DNA from: Natrinema salaciae
Lineage (GTDB): Archaea > Halobacteriota > Halobacteria > Halobacteriales > Natrialbaceae
Direction: 5' to 3'
DNA length: 64,000 nucleotides
NCBI RefSeq assembly: GCF_900110865.1
Contig: NZ_FOFD01000001.1
Location: 310,001 to 374,000, forward strand
In this document: one piece after another, positions 24,118 through 33,265 of the stretch
Numbering within the stretch: the first letter of the stretch is position 1
Layout of the letters: the number at the start of each line of letters is the position of its first letter
Translations under genes and position numbers: made by a program
Notes under the pieces: generated by a model
Told to the model about the DNA's origin: nothing
The model's database searches: none
The model's input: only the letters and a program-made list of their open reading frames with translations

Positions 24118-25964
24118 TGGCAGTCGAATCCCTGTCGCTCGCGTACCCGCCGCTTTTGATCTTCGCGGCGGCGCTGCTCGTGCTCGTGCTCCCGCGGATC
24201 GCCGGCTTCACCGTCGGCGCGCTCAGCCTCGCGGCGGTGCTGGCGATCTCGCTCGTCGCACCGGGAGGACAACACCTGGCCGGGACCTTCCTCGGGTTCG
24301 AGGTCGTCCCGTTCTACGTCGACGACTTCTCCCGGATGGTCGGCATCGGACTCGGCTTCCTCGGCGTCTGCAGCGTGATCTACGCCTACTCGAGCGAGGC
24401 CAGCGAGACGCTGGTCGCGTTCGCGCTGGTGTACGTCGCCTCGTCGGTCGGGGCCGCCTTCGCGGGCGACTGGCTCGTGCTCCTGTTCATGTGGGAGCTG
24501 ATGGCCGTGACCAGCACGCTGGTGGTCTGGCACTACGGCGGCGAGGCGGTCCGGGCCGGCTTCCGGTACGCGCTCTTCCACGGGACCGGCGGGGTGCTCG
24601 TGATGATGGCGGTCGCCGTCCACTACGTCGAGGTCGGGACGTTCGTCTACAGCGATGCGGGGATCGCCAACGGGATCCCGGCGATACTCGCGGTGCTGGG
24701 GATGGGCGTCAACGTCGCCTTCGTCGGCTTCCACACGTGGCTGCCCGACACCTACCCGCGACCGCACATCGCAGCCTCGGTGTTCCTCTCGGTGTACACG
24801 ACGAAGACGAGCGCGTTCGTCCTCTACCGAGCCTTCCCGGTCGACGCCCAGAGCGAGATTGGGATCTACATCGCGTACATGGGCGGTCTGATGGCCGTCT
24901 ACGGCGCGACCTTCGCCCTGCTGCAACACGACATGCGGGCGCTGCTGTCCTACCACATTCAGGCCCAGCTCGGCTACATCGTCGCCGGGATCGGGATGGG
25001 GACGGTGGTCCACTCCGATATCGCCGTCGCCGGCGCCATGAGCCACCTGTTCAACAACATCCTGTTCAAGAGCCTGCTGTTCATGGCCGTCGGCGTCGTC
25101 ATCTACCGGACCGGCGAGGAGGACCTGTACAAGCTCGGCGGGCTCTGGCGCGAGATGCCCCTGACCGCGATCGGGTTCGGGCTCGGCGCGCTCTCGATCA
25201 CCGCGATCCCGGGTTTCAACGGGTACGTGAGCAAGGGGATGCTCTTCGATGCAGCTGATCCCCACTACTACGGCGAGCCGGAGTTCCAGGCGCTGTACTG
25301 GCTGCTCTACCTCGGGGCCATCGGAACCTTGCTGTCGTTCATCAAGCTCGGTTACTACGTCTTCCTTCACGGCGAGAGCGACATCGAGGTCGCCGACGCT
25401 AAGCCCGGCCAGACTGTCGCGATGCTCGGACTGGGCGGTGCCTGTCTCCTCTTCGGCGTCTGGTGGCAGGGGCTGGCCGACCTCGCGCCGACGATTCACG
25501 GGGCCGATTTTGCGTTCGAGTATCCCGGCGGCGAGAGCCACCTCCATCCGTACAGTGCGAGCCACCGCCGGACGGCGGGGATACTGACGGCGATCGGTCT
25601 CGTCGGGTTCGTCGTCGTCCGCAAGCCGCTCTCGAAGCTCGATCTGGGCGATCCGGCGATGGTCGTCTACCCCGCAACCTACTACGTCAGCCGCTGGACG
25701 ATGCTGGCCGTCACCGAGACCTACGCCGTCGTCGACGCCGCCGTCGTCGGGCTGGTCAAACGCTGTTACTGGCTCGGAAACAACCCCGTCCTCGCAGTCG
25801 ACGCGGCCGCGGGTCGGCTTCCAAACTGGCTGGTCGACGTCGAGGAACGTCAGCCGACCGACGGCGGTCGCCCGTCGACGATCCACCTCCGAACGAGTAT
25901 CGGGACGACCGTCTTGCTGTTGACGATCGCCCTGACGGTGGTCCTGTGGTTCCTCGTCGTCTGA
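24117..25964 (+). CDS. Proton-conducting antiporter subunit (MrpD/MrpA N-terminal-like), third copy
   Basis: A 615-residue protein with about 16 helices. LFMWELMAVTSTLVVWHYGG holds the helix-5 Glu, FVGFHTWLPDTYPRPHI the helix-7/8 block and LLQHDMRALLSYHIQAQLGYI the lateral helix region. It is probably the largest channel subunit, partly equivalent to the N-terminal part of bacterial MrpA. Last gene of the operon (start at TAATG of the previous gene). A convergent recombinase-like gene follows after 80 bp. Confidence 0.87.
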   Translation: MAVESLSLAYPPLLIFAAALLVLVLPRIAGFTVGALSLAAVLAISLVAPGGQHLAGTFLGFEVVPFYVDDFSRMVGIGLGFLGVCSVIYAYSSEASETLVAFALVYVASSVGAAFAGDWLVLLFMWELMAVTSTLVVWHYGGEAVRAGFRYALFHGTGGVLVMMAVAVHYVEVGTFVYSDAGIANGIPAILAVLGMGVNVAFVGFHTWLPDTYPRPHIAASVFLSVYTTKTSAFVLYRAFPVDAQSEIGIYIAYMGGLMAVYGATFALLQHDMRALLSYHIQAQLGYIVAGIGMGTVVHSDIAVAGAMSHLFNNILFKSLLFMAVGVVIYRTGEEDLYKLGGLWREMPLTAIGFGLGALSITAIPGFNGYVSKGMLFDAADPHYYGEPEFQALYWLLYLGAIGTLLSFIKLGYYVFLHGESDIEVADAKPGQTVAMLGLGGACLLFGVWWQGLADLAPTIHGADFAFEYPGGESHLHPYSASHRRTAGILTAIGLVGFVVVRKPLSKLDLGDPAMVVYPATYYVSRWTMLAVTETYAVVDAAVVGLVKRCYWLGNNPVLAVDAAAGRLPNWLVDVEERQPTDGGRPSTIHLRTSIGTTVLLLTIALTVVLWFLVV

Positions 25965-26044
25965 AATAGTCGCTCGAGACTGCCAGCGTCCGCGAAAATT
26001 CCACACCCGGTTTCTCGATCCGTTCGCCGGTCGCCAGCGCGCAG

Positions 26045-27169
26045 TCAATCGGTTTCCGGCGACTCGCTCCGTGACCGGCCGTCGCGATCCGCGGCAGTCG
26101 GCTGTTCCTCCGAGACGACGATCGATTGCTCGAGGACCGACGCCCGAAGGGTCGGTTTCGAGGCCGTCGCCTCGCGGCGATACGCGTCGGTGTCGCGCTC
26201 GCGGCGAACGCCCCGTGGCGTCAGGTAGTCGCCGTCGATGTCGACGCCGGCCCCCTCACAGAGGCGCTTCAGGACCGACCGCGCACCCTCGGTCGTGATC
26301 GCCGGCGGCGCGATCGAGCGCTCGCGTGCGAGTTCGGTCGCCGTCGCGTCGTCGAGCAGGGCCTCGATTTCGGTCTCGTCGTGCCCGCGGTCGCGCAGGA
26401 CCGATCGCACCCGTGCAGCGATCGACGGCGCGTGCCCCGTCGGAAACAGCGGCCAGTCGTTCGACGGCGGGTCCAGCACGACCCGGTAGCGACGCAGCGG
26501 CGTCCGCGCCCGCGCGGGCAGCGGGACGTCCTCGAGCCGCTGCGATTTTCCGAGGACGCGGATCGTTCCGGTATAGAAGTCGACGTCGTCCCAGGTCGCA
26601 CCTGTGCGCCGGTCGTCTTCGGGCACGCGGAACAGCTCCGAGCCGCGGACGGTCGAGTGGGCCAGGACCGCCACCATCGCGTACTCGCGCAACCGGGTCC
26701 GTCGCTCGGCGGTCGACCGAGCGCCCGCCTCGAGCCCCCGGTCGCGGACGTAGCGCTCGAGTTCGCGACGCTGGTCGGCCGTCCAGGAGTCGCTCGTCGG
26801 TCGGGCGTCGGCGGTCGGCAGCGCGGTTTCGGCGCGGTCGGTCGCCGCGGGGTTCGTGTCGCGGATGCCGCCGCGGACGCACCACGAGAGGAACGCGCGG
26901 ACGACCGCGTAGTAGGTGCCGGCGGTCGAGGCGGTGTACTCCCCGCGGTCGGTCCGCCGCTGCAGTTCTATTGCGTACGCGCGCATGTGCTCGACGTCGA
27001 GCGCGGCGATCGATCGGACGTCGTGATCGCGCTCGAGCCAGTCGGCCCACCGCCGGAGGATCGATTCGGCGTTGGACGCGTAGGCTCCCGCGCCGGCCCC
27101 GTCCGGATCGCCGACGGCCTTTCGCTGCAGGTAGGCGTCGACCGCGTCCGCGATCGCGACGTCGGTCAC
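26045..27169 (-). CDS. Tyrosine-recombinase (XerC/D-like) homologue, catalytic residues degenerate
   Basis: A 374-residue protein. Residues about 1-115 form the SAM-like core-binding domain (AESILRRWADWLERDHDVRS). The C-terminal domain has the first Arg (HSTVRGSELFR), a Lys loop (GKSQRLEDVPLP) and DNA-contact regions. The second motif, normally HxxR, reads TPRGVRRE (His replaced by Arg). The expected C-terminal nucleophile region (ALRHKS...YSH in relatives) reads TLRASVLEQSIVVSEEQ, with no Tyr. It is therefore unlikely to cut DNA and may be a structural or regulatory relic, or a DNA-binding protein. The start is GTG 27169. No att sites were seen. Confidence 0.75.
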   Translation of the reverse strand: MTDVAIADAVDAYLQRKAVGDPDGAGAGAYASNAESILRRWADWLERDHDVRSIAALDVEHMRAYAIELQRRTDRGEYTASTAGTYYAVVRAFLSWCVRGGIRDTNPAATDRAETALPTADARPTSDSWTADQRRELERYVRDRGLEAGARSTAERRTRLREYAMVAVLAHSTVRGSELFRVPEDDRRTGATWDDVDFYTGTIRVLGKSQRLEDVPLPARARTPLRRYRVVLDPPSNDWPLFPTGHAPSIAARVRSVLRDRGHDETEIEALLDDATATELARERSIAPPAITTEGARSVLKRLCEGAGVDIDGDYLTPRGVRRERDTDAYRREATASKPTLRASVLEQSIVVSEEQPTAADRDGRSRSESPETD

Positions 27170-27390
27170 GCGTCGATCACCCGCTCGATTTCCCCATCGG
27201 CGACGGACGGCGGTCGCCGGTCGCTGCTCGGTCGCTCGAGACGGCCGTCACCACAGTCGAACCGGGTCGCGAGGGTGACGCCAGGGATCATCAGTTCGTC
27301 TGGTACTGTTTCACGGATCTAAATCCGTGTTTCGGTCTCAGGGGGGCGGAAAAAACGCGAACCGATTGCGGTCCGCGCGGCAACGGCGTC

Positions 27391-28479
27391 TCAGTCGAAC
27401 GCGCTGAACCGGCACACGTCCGCGTAATCGCTGATGAGTCCGTCTACGCCGACCGCCGCGAGGCGGGCCGCCTGATACCAGGTTCCGACGGTGAACACGT
27501 TCACCTCGCGTCCCGCTTCGTGTGCGACCGCGAGGAGGTCGATGTCCGACCAGCCCGCGCCCGCTTCGTACCGTTGGTCGGCGTAAAACGGCGTTCCCCG
27601 GATCATCTGGTAGGGCGGGTGGACCGCCTCGGCGTCGTACCGTCGCGCGATTTCGACGCCGGCCCGCACGTCGTCCCAGAGGAGCGGTGCAACCGCGTAG
27701 TCGGACGCGTCACGCGTCGCCGCAAGCGCCGCCTCGTAGAACGACGAGAAGCGGTATTCGTGCTCGAAGTCGTCGACGACGTCGAGCACCCGCGCGACGA
27801 ACGGCTGCCAGATCTCCGTCTGGGCCGCGCGCTCCTCGCTCGAGAGCGATTCGGCGAACCGCACGTCGAACGAGCCCGGATTCTTCAGTTCGACGTTCAC
27901 GCCGACGTGTGCCGGAATCACCTCGAGGACGTCTCGGAGCAGCGGCACGGTTTCGCCGCTCTCGAGGACCTCCGCGTCCGTGACGGTGGCAGTGTCCGTC
28001 TCCCAGACGACGCCGTCGACGTCGGTGAGCCCGCGCTCGCCGCCGTCGCGTTCCGCGAGCCGATCGTCGTGGAAGACGACGACATCGTTCTCGGCCGTCG
28101 GAACGACGTCGATCTCGATCGCGTCGGCACCGCGCGACGGTGCGTACGGAGACTGAATCCCGCGGGCCGATGCTTCGACGGCTCCGACGGTATTTTCGGG
28201 ATACAGGCCGGCGAATCCGCGGTGGGCGATCAGTTCCGGGCACCCGTCAGAGTCGGGGAAGCGACTTGCGTTCGACTCTCCGGGCCGGTACTCGTCGGAT
28301 TCGCCGAATCGCTGTTCGCCGGGTCCGGGCTCTCCCTCGTGACCGCGGTTCGCGCCTGCAACCCCCGCGAGTCCGGTCGCCGACGCACCCGCCGCGACGA
28401 GAAAGGAACGACGGCGGAGCGCGGCGCTGGACGTGTTCGGGTGGTCGGTTCGTCTTTCGTCGGCGTTCGCCCGTGTCAT
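27391..28479 (-). CDS. Tat-exported glycerophosphodiester phosphodiesterase
   Basis: A 362-residue protein. A twin-arginine signal (LRRRSFLVAAGASATG) spans residues about 22-42, so the enzyme is folded before export. The GDPD TIM barrel shows HRGFAGLYPENT (catalytic His and metal Glu), IEIDVVPTAENDVVVFHDD (metal Glu/Asp plus second catalytic His) and VNVELKNPG. It hydrolyses glycerophosphodiesters from lipids to glycerol 3-phosphate or its archaeal counterpart and an alcohol, probably to scavenge phosphate outside the cell. ATG 28479 is chosen; GTG 28485 is also possible. Confidence 0.9.
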   Translation of the reverse strand: MTRANADERRTDHPNTSSAALRRRSFLVAAGASATGLAGVAGANRGHEGEPGPGEQRFGESDEYRPGESNASRFPDSDGCPELIAHRGFAGLYPENTVGAVEASARGIQSPYAPSRGADAIEIDVVPTAENDVVVFHDDRLAERDGGERGLTDVDGVVWETDTATVTDAEVLESGETVPLLRDVLEVIPAHVGVNVELKNPGSFDVRFAESLSSEERAAQTEIWQPFVARVLDVVDDFEHEYRFSSFYEAALAATRDASDYAVAPLLWDDVRAGVEIARRYDAEAVHPPYQMIRGTPFYADQRYEAGAGWSDIDLLAVAHEAGREVNVFTVGTWYQAARLAAVGVDGLISDYADVCRFSAFD

Positions 28480-28515
28480 GGACACGTCGGAGAACCGGAC
28501 CGTCAGTCATAACCT

Positions 28516-28525
28516 GTTATAATTG
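28516..28525 (-). promoter_or_regulatory. Putative TATA box for the glycerophosphodiesterase gene
   Basis: The minus strand reads CAATTATAAC, about 37-46 nt before ATG 28479, which leaves a leader of only about 10-15 nt. Confidence 0.5.
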
Positions 28526-28695
28526 TTGCCGGTAGCGCTACGAGCACTCGGTAGTGGGAACGATTCCCACTGGACGCCTCCAAACGGCTACCAGGACCGC
28601 CGCCGAACCGACGGAGGCGGCCCGGGCGAATCTCTGTATCGCAATACGTGGTATACCGTGGTGAAATGACTCCGCCCGCCGATCGGATGCGGGAG

Positions 28696-28860
28696 TCAGG
28701 ACGGGTGTTGATGGCGAATCTTCTCGGCAGTCATTCCCGGAACCGGCGTCCCACAGTCCTTGCACTGCCAGTTCGGGGTCACCGTCCCCCGCTCTTTCTC
28801 GAGGTCCTGTTTGAACTCGATGTGTGCGCCACACGGACACTGGTAGGTCGTGCGGGTCAT
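28696..28860 (-). CDS. Small zinc-ribbon protein (54 aa)
   Basis: Translating the minus strand from ATG 28860 gives a 54-residue protein beginning MTRTTYQCPCGAHIEF, with CPCG and, 23 residues later, CKDCG. Two paired-cysteine knuckles can hold one Zn2+. The C-terminus PGMTAEKIRHQHPS is helical and basic. Codon use and Cys spacing make this a real small gene. The function is unknown. Confidence 0.7.
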   Translation of the reverse strand: MTRTTYQCPCGAHIEFKQDLEKERGTVTPNWQCKDCGTPVPGMTAEKIRHQHPS

Positions 28861-28967
28861 AGTTGAGAGGAACCGACGGGAAGCGATAAACGATTCGCCG
28901 TCAGCCGCGGCGACCGAGAATCGATCGGTCGAAGACGATTCGACTGACGACCGCCCCGGTATCCCAG

Positions 28968-30008
28968 TCAGGGCTGGGCGGTCGAGTCGGAGGTCTGCCC
29001 CCCGTTCACCGGCTGCGACGGCATCGGTCCGTTCGGATTTCCGGTAGTCGGACTCTCGTTGAAGACGGGGTCGGAGGTCTCGCCCGTGACCAGGAAGTCC
29101 GCGAGGTTGCCGACGAGGACGTCGTTGTCGACGCGGTAGGCGTTTTCGGGCTCCAGGAAGCTCGAGTCACCGATCACGGCCATATCGCCGCTGTGTGCGG
29201 CGACGGCGTAGGTTCCCGCTTCCCGCGTCGTCGAGAGGGTCGTTCCGTCGATCGTCTCGAGGTCGGTCTCACCGTCGTCGGTTCCGACGGGTGCCGCACC
29301 GCGCAACACCACGCGATCGACGCCGTCGGTCAGCGGCGAGTCGCCGGTCGGCTCGGCGTAGACGCCGAGGTGGTTGTTGTCGTTCTCCTCGAGGTTGTAG
29401 AGGTAGCCGGTCTCCGTGTACAGTCCGGCCGTCGCGGCGATCTGTGCCGTGTCACTCGTACTCCCCGGGCTGGCGGCGATGACGGTTCGCCCGCCGGCGT
29501 CGGCGAACTGTCCGATGGACTCGCGCTCGGTCGGCGTGAACGTGGCGGAGCCGACCGTCACGAAGGCATCGGCGTCGGCCAGCGTCTCGCGAAGCGTCTG
29601 TCTCGAGGACGGACCCCCGTCGTAGAAGACGACCTCGTGGCCGTTTTCGACGAGTGTCGAGACGAGTGGACCGACGCCTCTGTTCGTGCCACCGAGCGAA
29701 CCGACCGATAGCGTGTGGCCGGAGCCGTCGTCACTGATCGGGAGTGGCTGTCCCATACCGGCACCGCCCGCGCTGCTCCCGCCGGTGTGAACGACGACGG
29801 TCTTCCCCGTGGTCGTGCTGTTCATCGTGATCTCGCCGCCGTCGGGTGCCTCCTCCGGAATCACCGTGTCCGGATCCCAGTGGTCCGTGTCGACGTCGGA
29901 CGGTCGGGGCGTGTCGTCGTGGACGACGAGCCCGCCGACGGAGACGGTACCGACGATAACGACGAAGACGACGACGAAGGTCCCGATCACGGCCCGTGCG
30001 GAACTCAC
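28968..30008 (-). CDS. Membrane-anchored DUF4350-like protein
   Basis: A 346-residue protein with one N-terminal membrane anchor (residues about 6-30). The rest is likely extracytoplasmic and shows a Rossmann-like pattern: GVGPLVSTLVENGHEVVFYDGG, DADAFVTVGSATFTPTERESI and GGRTVIAASPG. This resembles DUF4350/GldG-type domains that bind unknown ligands; no catalytic residues are evident. GTG 30008 overlaps the SppA stop by 4 bp, so the pair is translationally coupled and the protein may assist or be processed by the peptidase (inference). Confidence 0.65.
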   Translation of the reverse strand: MSSARAVIGTFVVVFVVIVGTVSVGGLVVHDDTPRPSDVDTDHWDPDTVIPEEAPDGGEITMNSTTTGKTVVVHTGGSSAGGAGMGQPLPISDDGSGHTLSVGSLGGTNRGVGPLVSTLVENGHEVVFYDGGPSSRQTLRETLADADAFVTVGSATFTPTERESIGQFADAGGRTVIAASPGSTSDTAQIAATAGLYTETGYLYNLEENDNNHLGVYAEPTGDSPLTDGVDRVVLRGAAPVGTDDGETDLETIDGTTLSTTREAGTYAVAAHSGDMAVIGDSSFLEPENAYRVDNDVLVGNLADFLVTGETSDPVFNESPTTGNPNGPMPSQPVNGGQTSDSTAQP

Positions 30009-31009
30009 GTCTGCTCACCTCCGTTGTCGGCGGTCGACGGAGTTGGATCGGCGTTCGTCGCCGTTCGATCGTCCGCAGTCACCGCCCCGTCACGGTCGAA
30101 CAGCGCGTTCCAGAGTTCGGTCGTGACGAGGAGCGGACGGTTCGGATTGAGCGTGGTGCCCGCCGTTTCGACGGCGTCGCCGTCGCGTGCCGTTCCCTCG
30201 AGCCCCAGCGGGAGGCGCTGTGGCTGTTCTGACTCGCGGATATCGACCTCGTACGATCCCATGCCGGCCTCGTCGGCGACGTCGCCGATCGCGTCGTCGA
30301 CGGTGCCGATCTCGTCGGCGTAGCCGTTTTCGACCGCCTCGACGCCGGGGTACGTCTGCGCGTGCGCCACTTCCTCGCGGCTCAGTTCGAGCTCGTCACC
30401 GCGCTGTTCCATGACGCTCTCGAGGAACGCTCGTTTGATCGTCTCGGTCTGTGCCCGGTGGTCGTCGGGGTGGAACGTCCCCTTGTCGGGGGCGCTCGCG
30501 CCCTCGTTCGGCCCGGTCGGCTGCGGGGCCGGTCCGATCACGCCGACGCTGCCGACTTCGCCCGTTGGCGTCACGTAGATCTCGTCGGCCGGCAACATCG
30601 TGTAGTAGGCGCCGGAGGCACCCACCGTGTCGACGGCCGCGATTACGGGCATTTCCTCGGCGGTCCGCTCGACCGCCATGTACATCCGTTCGCTCGAGCC
30701 GGGTGCGCCGCCGCCGCTGTTGACGTCGAGGACGACCGCCTCGACGGATTCGTTGTGGCGTGCGTTCCTGAGCTCGGTCTCGACCTCCTGGGCCGTGTTT
30801 GCGTCGATCGTTCCGCTCACTTCGATTACCGCAACGATTCCGTCGTCGTCCGTCGTTTCCCCGTACACCTGTGGGGCGACGAGCGCCCCGGCGGCGACGG
30901 CGAACACGGCGGCGAGAGCAATTTGCTGTCGCCTCGAGAGTCGTTCGAGTGGCCAAAACACCATGACAGCGGCGGTTCGTAGCAACTGAACGTAGTTCCG
31001 TACGTGCAT
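30005..31009 (-). CDS. SppA-type signal peptide peptidase (S49 family)
   Basis: A 334-residue protein with a hydrophobic N-terminus (about 25-48). The S49 fold shows VIEVSGTIDANTAQEVETEL, LDVNSGGGAPGSSERMY and the nucleophile block VDTVGASGAYYTM (Ser in GASGAYY) followed by GEVGSVGVIG. Such membrane proteases cut leftover signal peptides or membrane proteins. ATG 31009 is chosen because it precedes the anchor; a later Met (30964) could also start it. A C-terminal extension of about 60 polar residues is of unknown role. Confidence 0.85.
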   Translation of the reverse strand: MHVRNYVQLLRTAAVMVFWPLERLSRRQQIALAAVFAVAAGALVAPQVYGETTDDDGIVAVIEVSGTIDANTAQEVETELRNARHNESVEAVVLDVNSGGGAPGSSERMYMAVERTAEEMPVIAAVDTVGASGAYYTMLPADEIYVTPTGEVGSVGVIGPAPQPTGPNEGASAPDKGTFHPDDHRAQTETIKRAFLESVMEQRGDELELSREEVAHAQTYPGVEAVENGYADEIGTVDDAIGDVADEAGMGSYEVDIRESEQPQRLPLGLEGTARDGDAVETAGTTLNPNRPLLVTTELWNALFDRDGAVTADDRTATNADPTPSTADNGGEQT

Positions 31010-31661
31010 TTTCTGGGTCAGAAAAAGCGGTGGACAGCCGATCCGTCGCCGGGTAGCGGTCGAGTTTGTCCCGAGGGTGCGCGCTCGAAACCCCGATAGT
31101 GTGATAGTCGCCCGAGAGAACAGTGGGCGGAAACGGCGTGCTGAAGGATGGGGCGGTCGTCGGTGGGGACGATGGCGGAACCGCATACGATTCCGATCCG
31201 GGACGAAGCCGCGGCCGACGACGCACTCGAGATCGCTGCCGTCCACCACGAGGCCGATTCCGACGACTGGCTCGTTTGCTGTCACGGCCTTCGAAGTGAC
31301 AAGTCCGGCAGTTACGAACGACGGTGTCGGCGGGCCCGCGAAGAAGGGTACAATGCCGTCCGGTTCGACGCCAGGGGCTGTGGCGAGTCCGACGGCGAGT
31401 TCGTCGAGTCGACGCTCGAGGCGCGGCTTGCCGGCCTTCGCCGCGTCGTGGGCTACTTCGAGTCGAGCAGCTACAGCCTGTTCGGCTTGAGTTTCGGTGG
31501 GAAAGTCGCGCTTCACGCCGCTGCCGAGGACGACCGGGTCGGTGCGGTCGCCACGCTGGCTCCCGTGACTATCTTCATTTTCAATCACCTTCAGAAGCTC
31601 AGTCCTTAGTGGCCTTCATCGCTTTCTACTACTTCATAACTGTAAATATCGATGAAGGTTT

Positions 31662-31680
31662 TAAATACAGTCCGAAGAAT
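31662..31680. repeat. 19-bp direct repeat, copy 1
   Basis: TAAATACAGTCCGAAGAAT matches copy 2 at 32744-32762 at 17 of 19 positions. It lies about 47 bp beyond the stop codon of the intact protease gene. Confidence 0.6.
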
Positions 31681-31726
31681 TAAAATGGGGTAGAAGCCGC
31701 CTACCGCCCGTCAAGCGTTATCTACG

Positions 31727-32611
31727 TTAGTAGGGTTTTTCATTCGTATCGATATCACAGAAATCTTTCATATCGGCTAGCCGGTAGCTGTCATCCGGAT
31801 CGTGGTAGTTCAGAATCTGATGAGAACTACACTTCGTAAAGACCGGCTGCGGTGTCGGATTGAAGTACTGAGTCCAGTCGTCTCCGAAGCAGTCCGTAAA
31901 GTCTGGTGGCGAGGCGACTTCGTCAGTGTAGCCGGTAGCCATAACCGTGGGTTCAGCCGCGTCGAAGTAGGCTTCAGGCTTACCCATATAGTGACTACCT
32001 TTCATCGTATGAGTCAGTTCATGGATAATAGTATTATATCCATGATCATATCCGGTTGCCCAGTCAGCCGCATGGCCGTCATTAATGTAGCAGATAGCGC
32101 CTTCGTAGTCGTAGAGAAGTTCGCCGTAGGTCTGGCCGTCTTCGCCACGGTAGCCGGAGGCATGGCCTAGATGCCAGTTACCGTCGTCGATGAAGACGAT
32201 ATTCGCGGCACCAGCCGTCTGCATGTCGTATGAGATTTCGCCACGCAGCTTCGCCACCCAGTCGTCCCACCCATCGTGATTCTTATCATACGTTCCGTCG
32301 TTACCGTCAGCCGCCTGAACGTTCTGGTTATCGCCTTTATCATTAACGTAAACGTCGTCTACGTATGGTGCCCACGATTCCAGCCACGTAGCAAAATCAT
32401 AAGCACCCTGACGCGCACCGTCGAAAAACGATTCCGACGCGTTTCCTGCACTCTGGTCATAGTGTAGATTAAACCAGAGTGTAGTCTGATTATCAGACGA
32501 CACATCATTAGTTCCATCGTCAGCTGTAACGGTACCTGCACCGGCTGCACCGGCCGTAATTCCTGCTGCTGTTCCTTTTAGGACGTCCCGGCGTGAAAAT
32601 ACTTCGGACAT
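31727..32611 (-). CDS. Tat-exported metzincin-like zinc metalloprotease
   Basis: A 294-residue protein. The Tat signal FSRRDVLKGTAAG is at residues 6-18, followed by an Ala/Gly core. The mature domain contains IIHELTHTMKGSH, i.e. HExxHxxxxxH with the third ligand His at the metzincin spacing (Lys-Gly where the classical Gly sits). About 20 residues on, EPTVMATGY resembles a Met-turn. Four Cys could form disulfides outside the cell. It probably digests or processes extracellular proteins; a halocin-like or host-interaction role is possible but unsupported. Codons are AT-richer than the neighbours. The promoter lies in the very AT-rich 32640-32680 tract. Confidence 0.72.
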   Translation of the reverse strand: MSEVFSRRDVLKGTAAGITAGAAGAGTVTADDGTNDVSSDNQTTLWFNLHYDQSAGNASESFFDGARQGAYDFATWLESWAPYVDDVYVNDKGDNQNVQAADGNDGTYDKNHDGWDDWVAKLRGEISYDMQTAGAANIVFIDDGNWHLGHASGYRGEDGQTYGELLYDYEGAICYINDGHAADWATGYDHGYNTIIHELTHTMKGSHYMGKPEAYFDAAEPTVMATGYTDEVASPPDFTDCFGDDWTQYFNPTPQPVFTKCSSHQILNYHDPDDSYRLADMKDFCDIDTNEKPY

Positions 32612-32743
32612 TACGAATACTCATGTGTGGTGGAAGGTGATAAATCTTTATCAGTATAAAATAAATACTTATATATGGGATGTTGAGAATTTTCCACACA
32701 CTGTGCGAATTCAGGCGACATAACATTAGTACACGGTACATCC

Positions 32744-32762
32744 TAAATATAGTCCGACGAAT
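32744..32762. repeat. 19-bp direct repeat, copy 2
   Basis: TAAATATAGTCCGACGAAT lies about 97 bp beyond the stop of the decayed protease copy, in the same relative place as copy 1 behind the intact gene. This supports a tandem duplication of gene plus tail. Confidence 0.6.
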
Positions 32763-32858
32763 CGATCAGTGCTGTAGGGTAGTCAGCAGGCGCGTTAGTG
32801 GTGTGAAATCAATGTAGCACATGAGCGTATGCGACCATGTTCTATCTATATCTTTCTG

Positions 32859-33104
32859 TCACCCTAAATAATCGCTCGTAGCGTCTGTAATAAGGCACCC
32901 GGCTTCATGCACGGCTGAACGATCTAGCGCATAATCGCCCATAGTGAAGGCGTTATGAACTTCGTCGCTATAGATATCTGTGTCTTCAGTCCAGCACCTA
33001 GTTTGGTCGGTGAAATCTTTAGCGTAGCCGCCGTAGCCGGCCTTATCGTGGTGTTGCCCGGTGATTAGTACGTTTACGGCAGACTTAGTGTTATAGTTAC
33101 CCAT
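32859..33104 (-). pseudogene. Fragment of a second metalloprotease copy, active site lost
   Basis: An 81-residue frame from ATG 33104 aligns with the middle of the intact protease: VNVLITGQHHDKAGYGGYA parallels NIVFIDDGNWHLGHASGYRG, and DRSAVHEAGCLITD sits where IIHELTHTMKG is. The HExxH motif has become HEAGC, the third His is absent, and the chain stops after about 10 more residues. It lacks any signal peptide; the open frame extends only about 9 codons upstream of the ATG. It is best read as a 5'- and 3'-truncated relic. Confidence 0.6.
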
Positions 33105-33265
33105 ACGCCCATGTTTTGCTCGGATTTTTCGTTAATCCGGCTATTAATAGACTTATCGAGTGACCTGTCTATATCAATATTGTTTATTAATGGACAATCG
33201 GATATTCCGAACACATCAGGTCCGTGTCACTGATCAGATCGATTAGCATGTTATGCTGGTGTGAA

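Noticed and set aside
24003-26048. A 681-codon minus-strand frame opposite the last Mrp subunits
   Set aside because: It mirrors the helix-coding gene on the other strand, is extremely charged, and crosses two real genes and their boundary.
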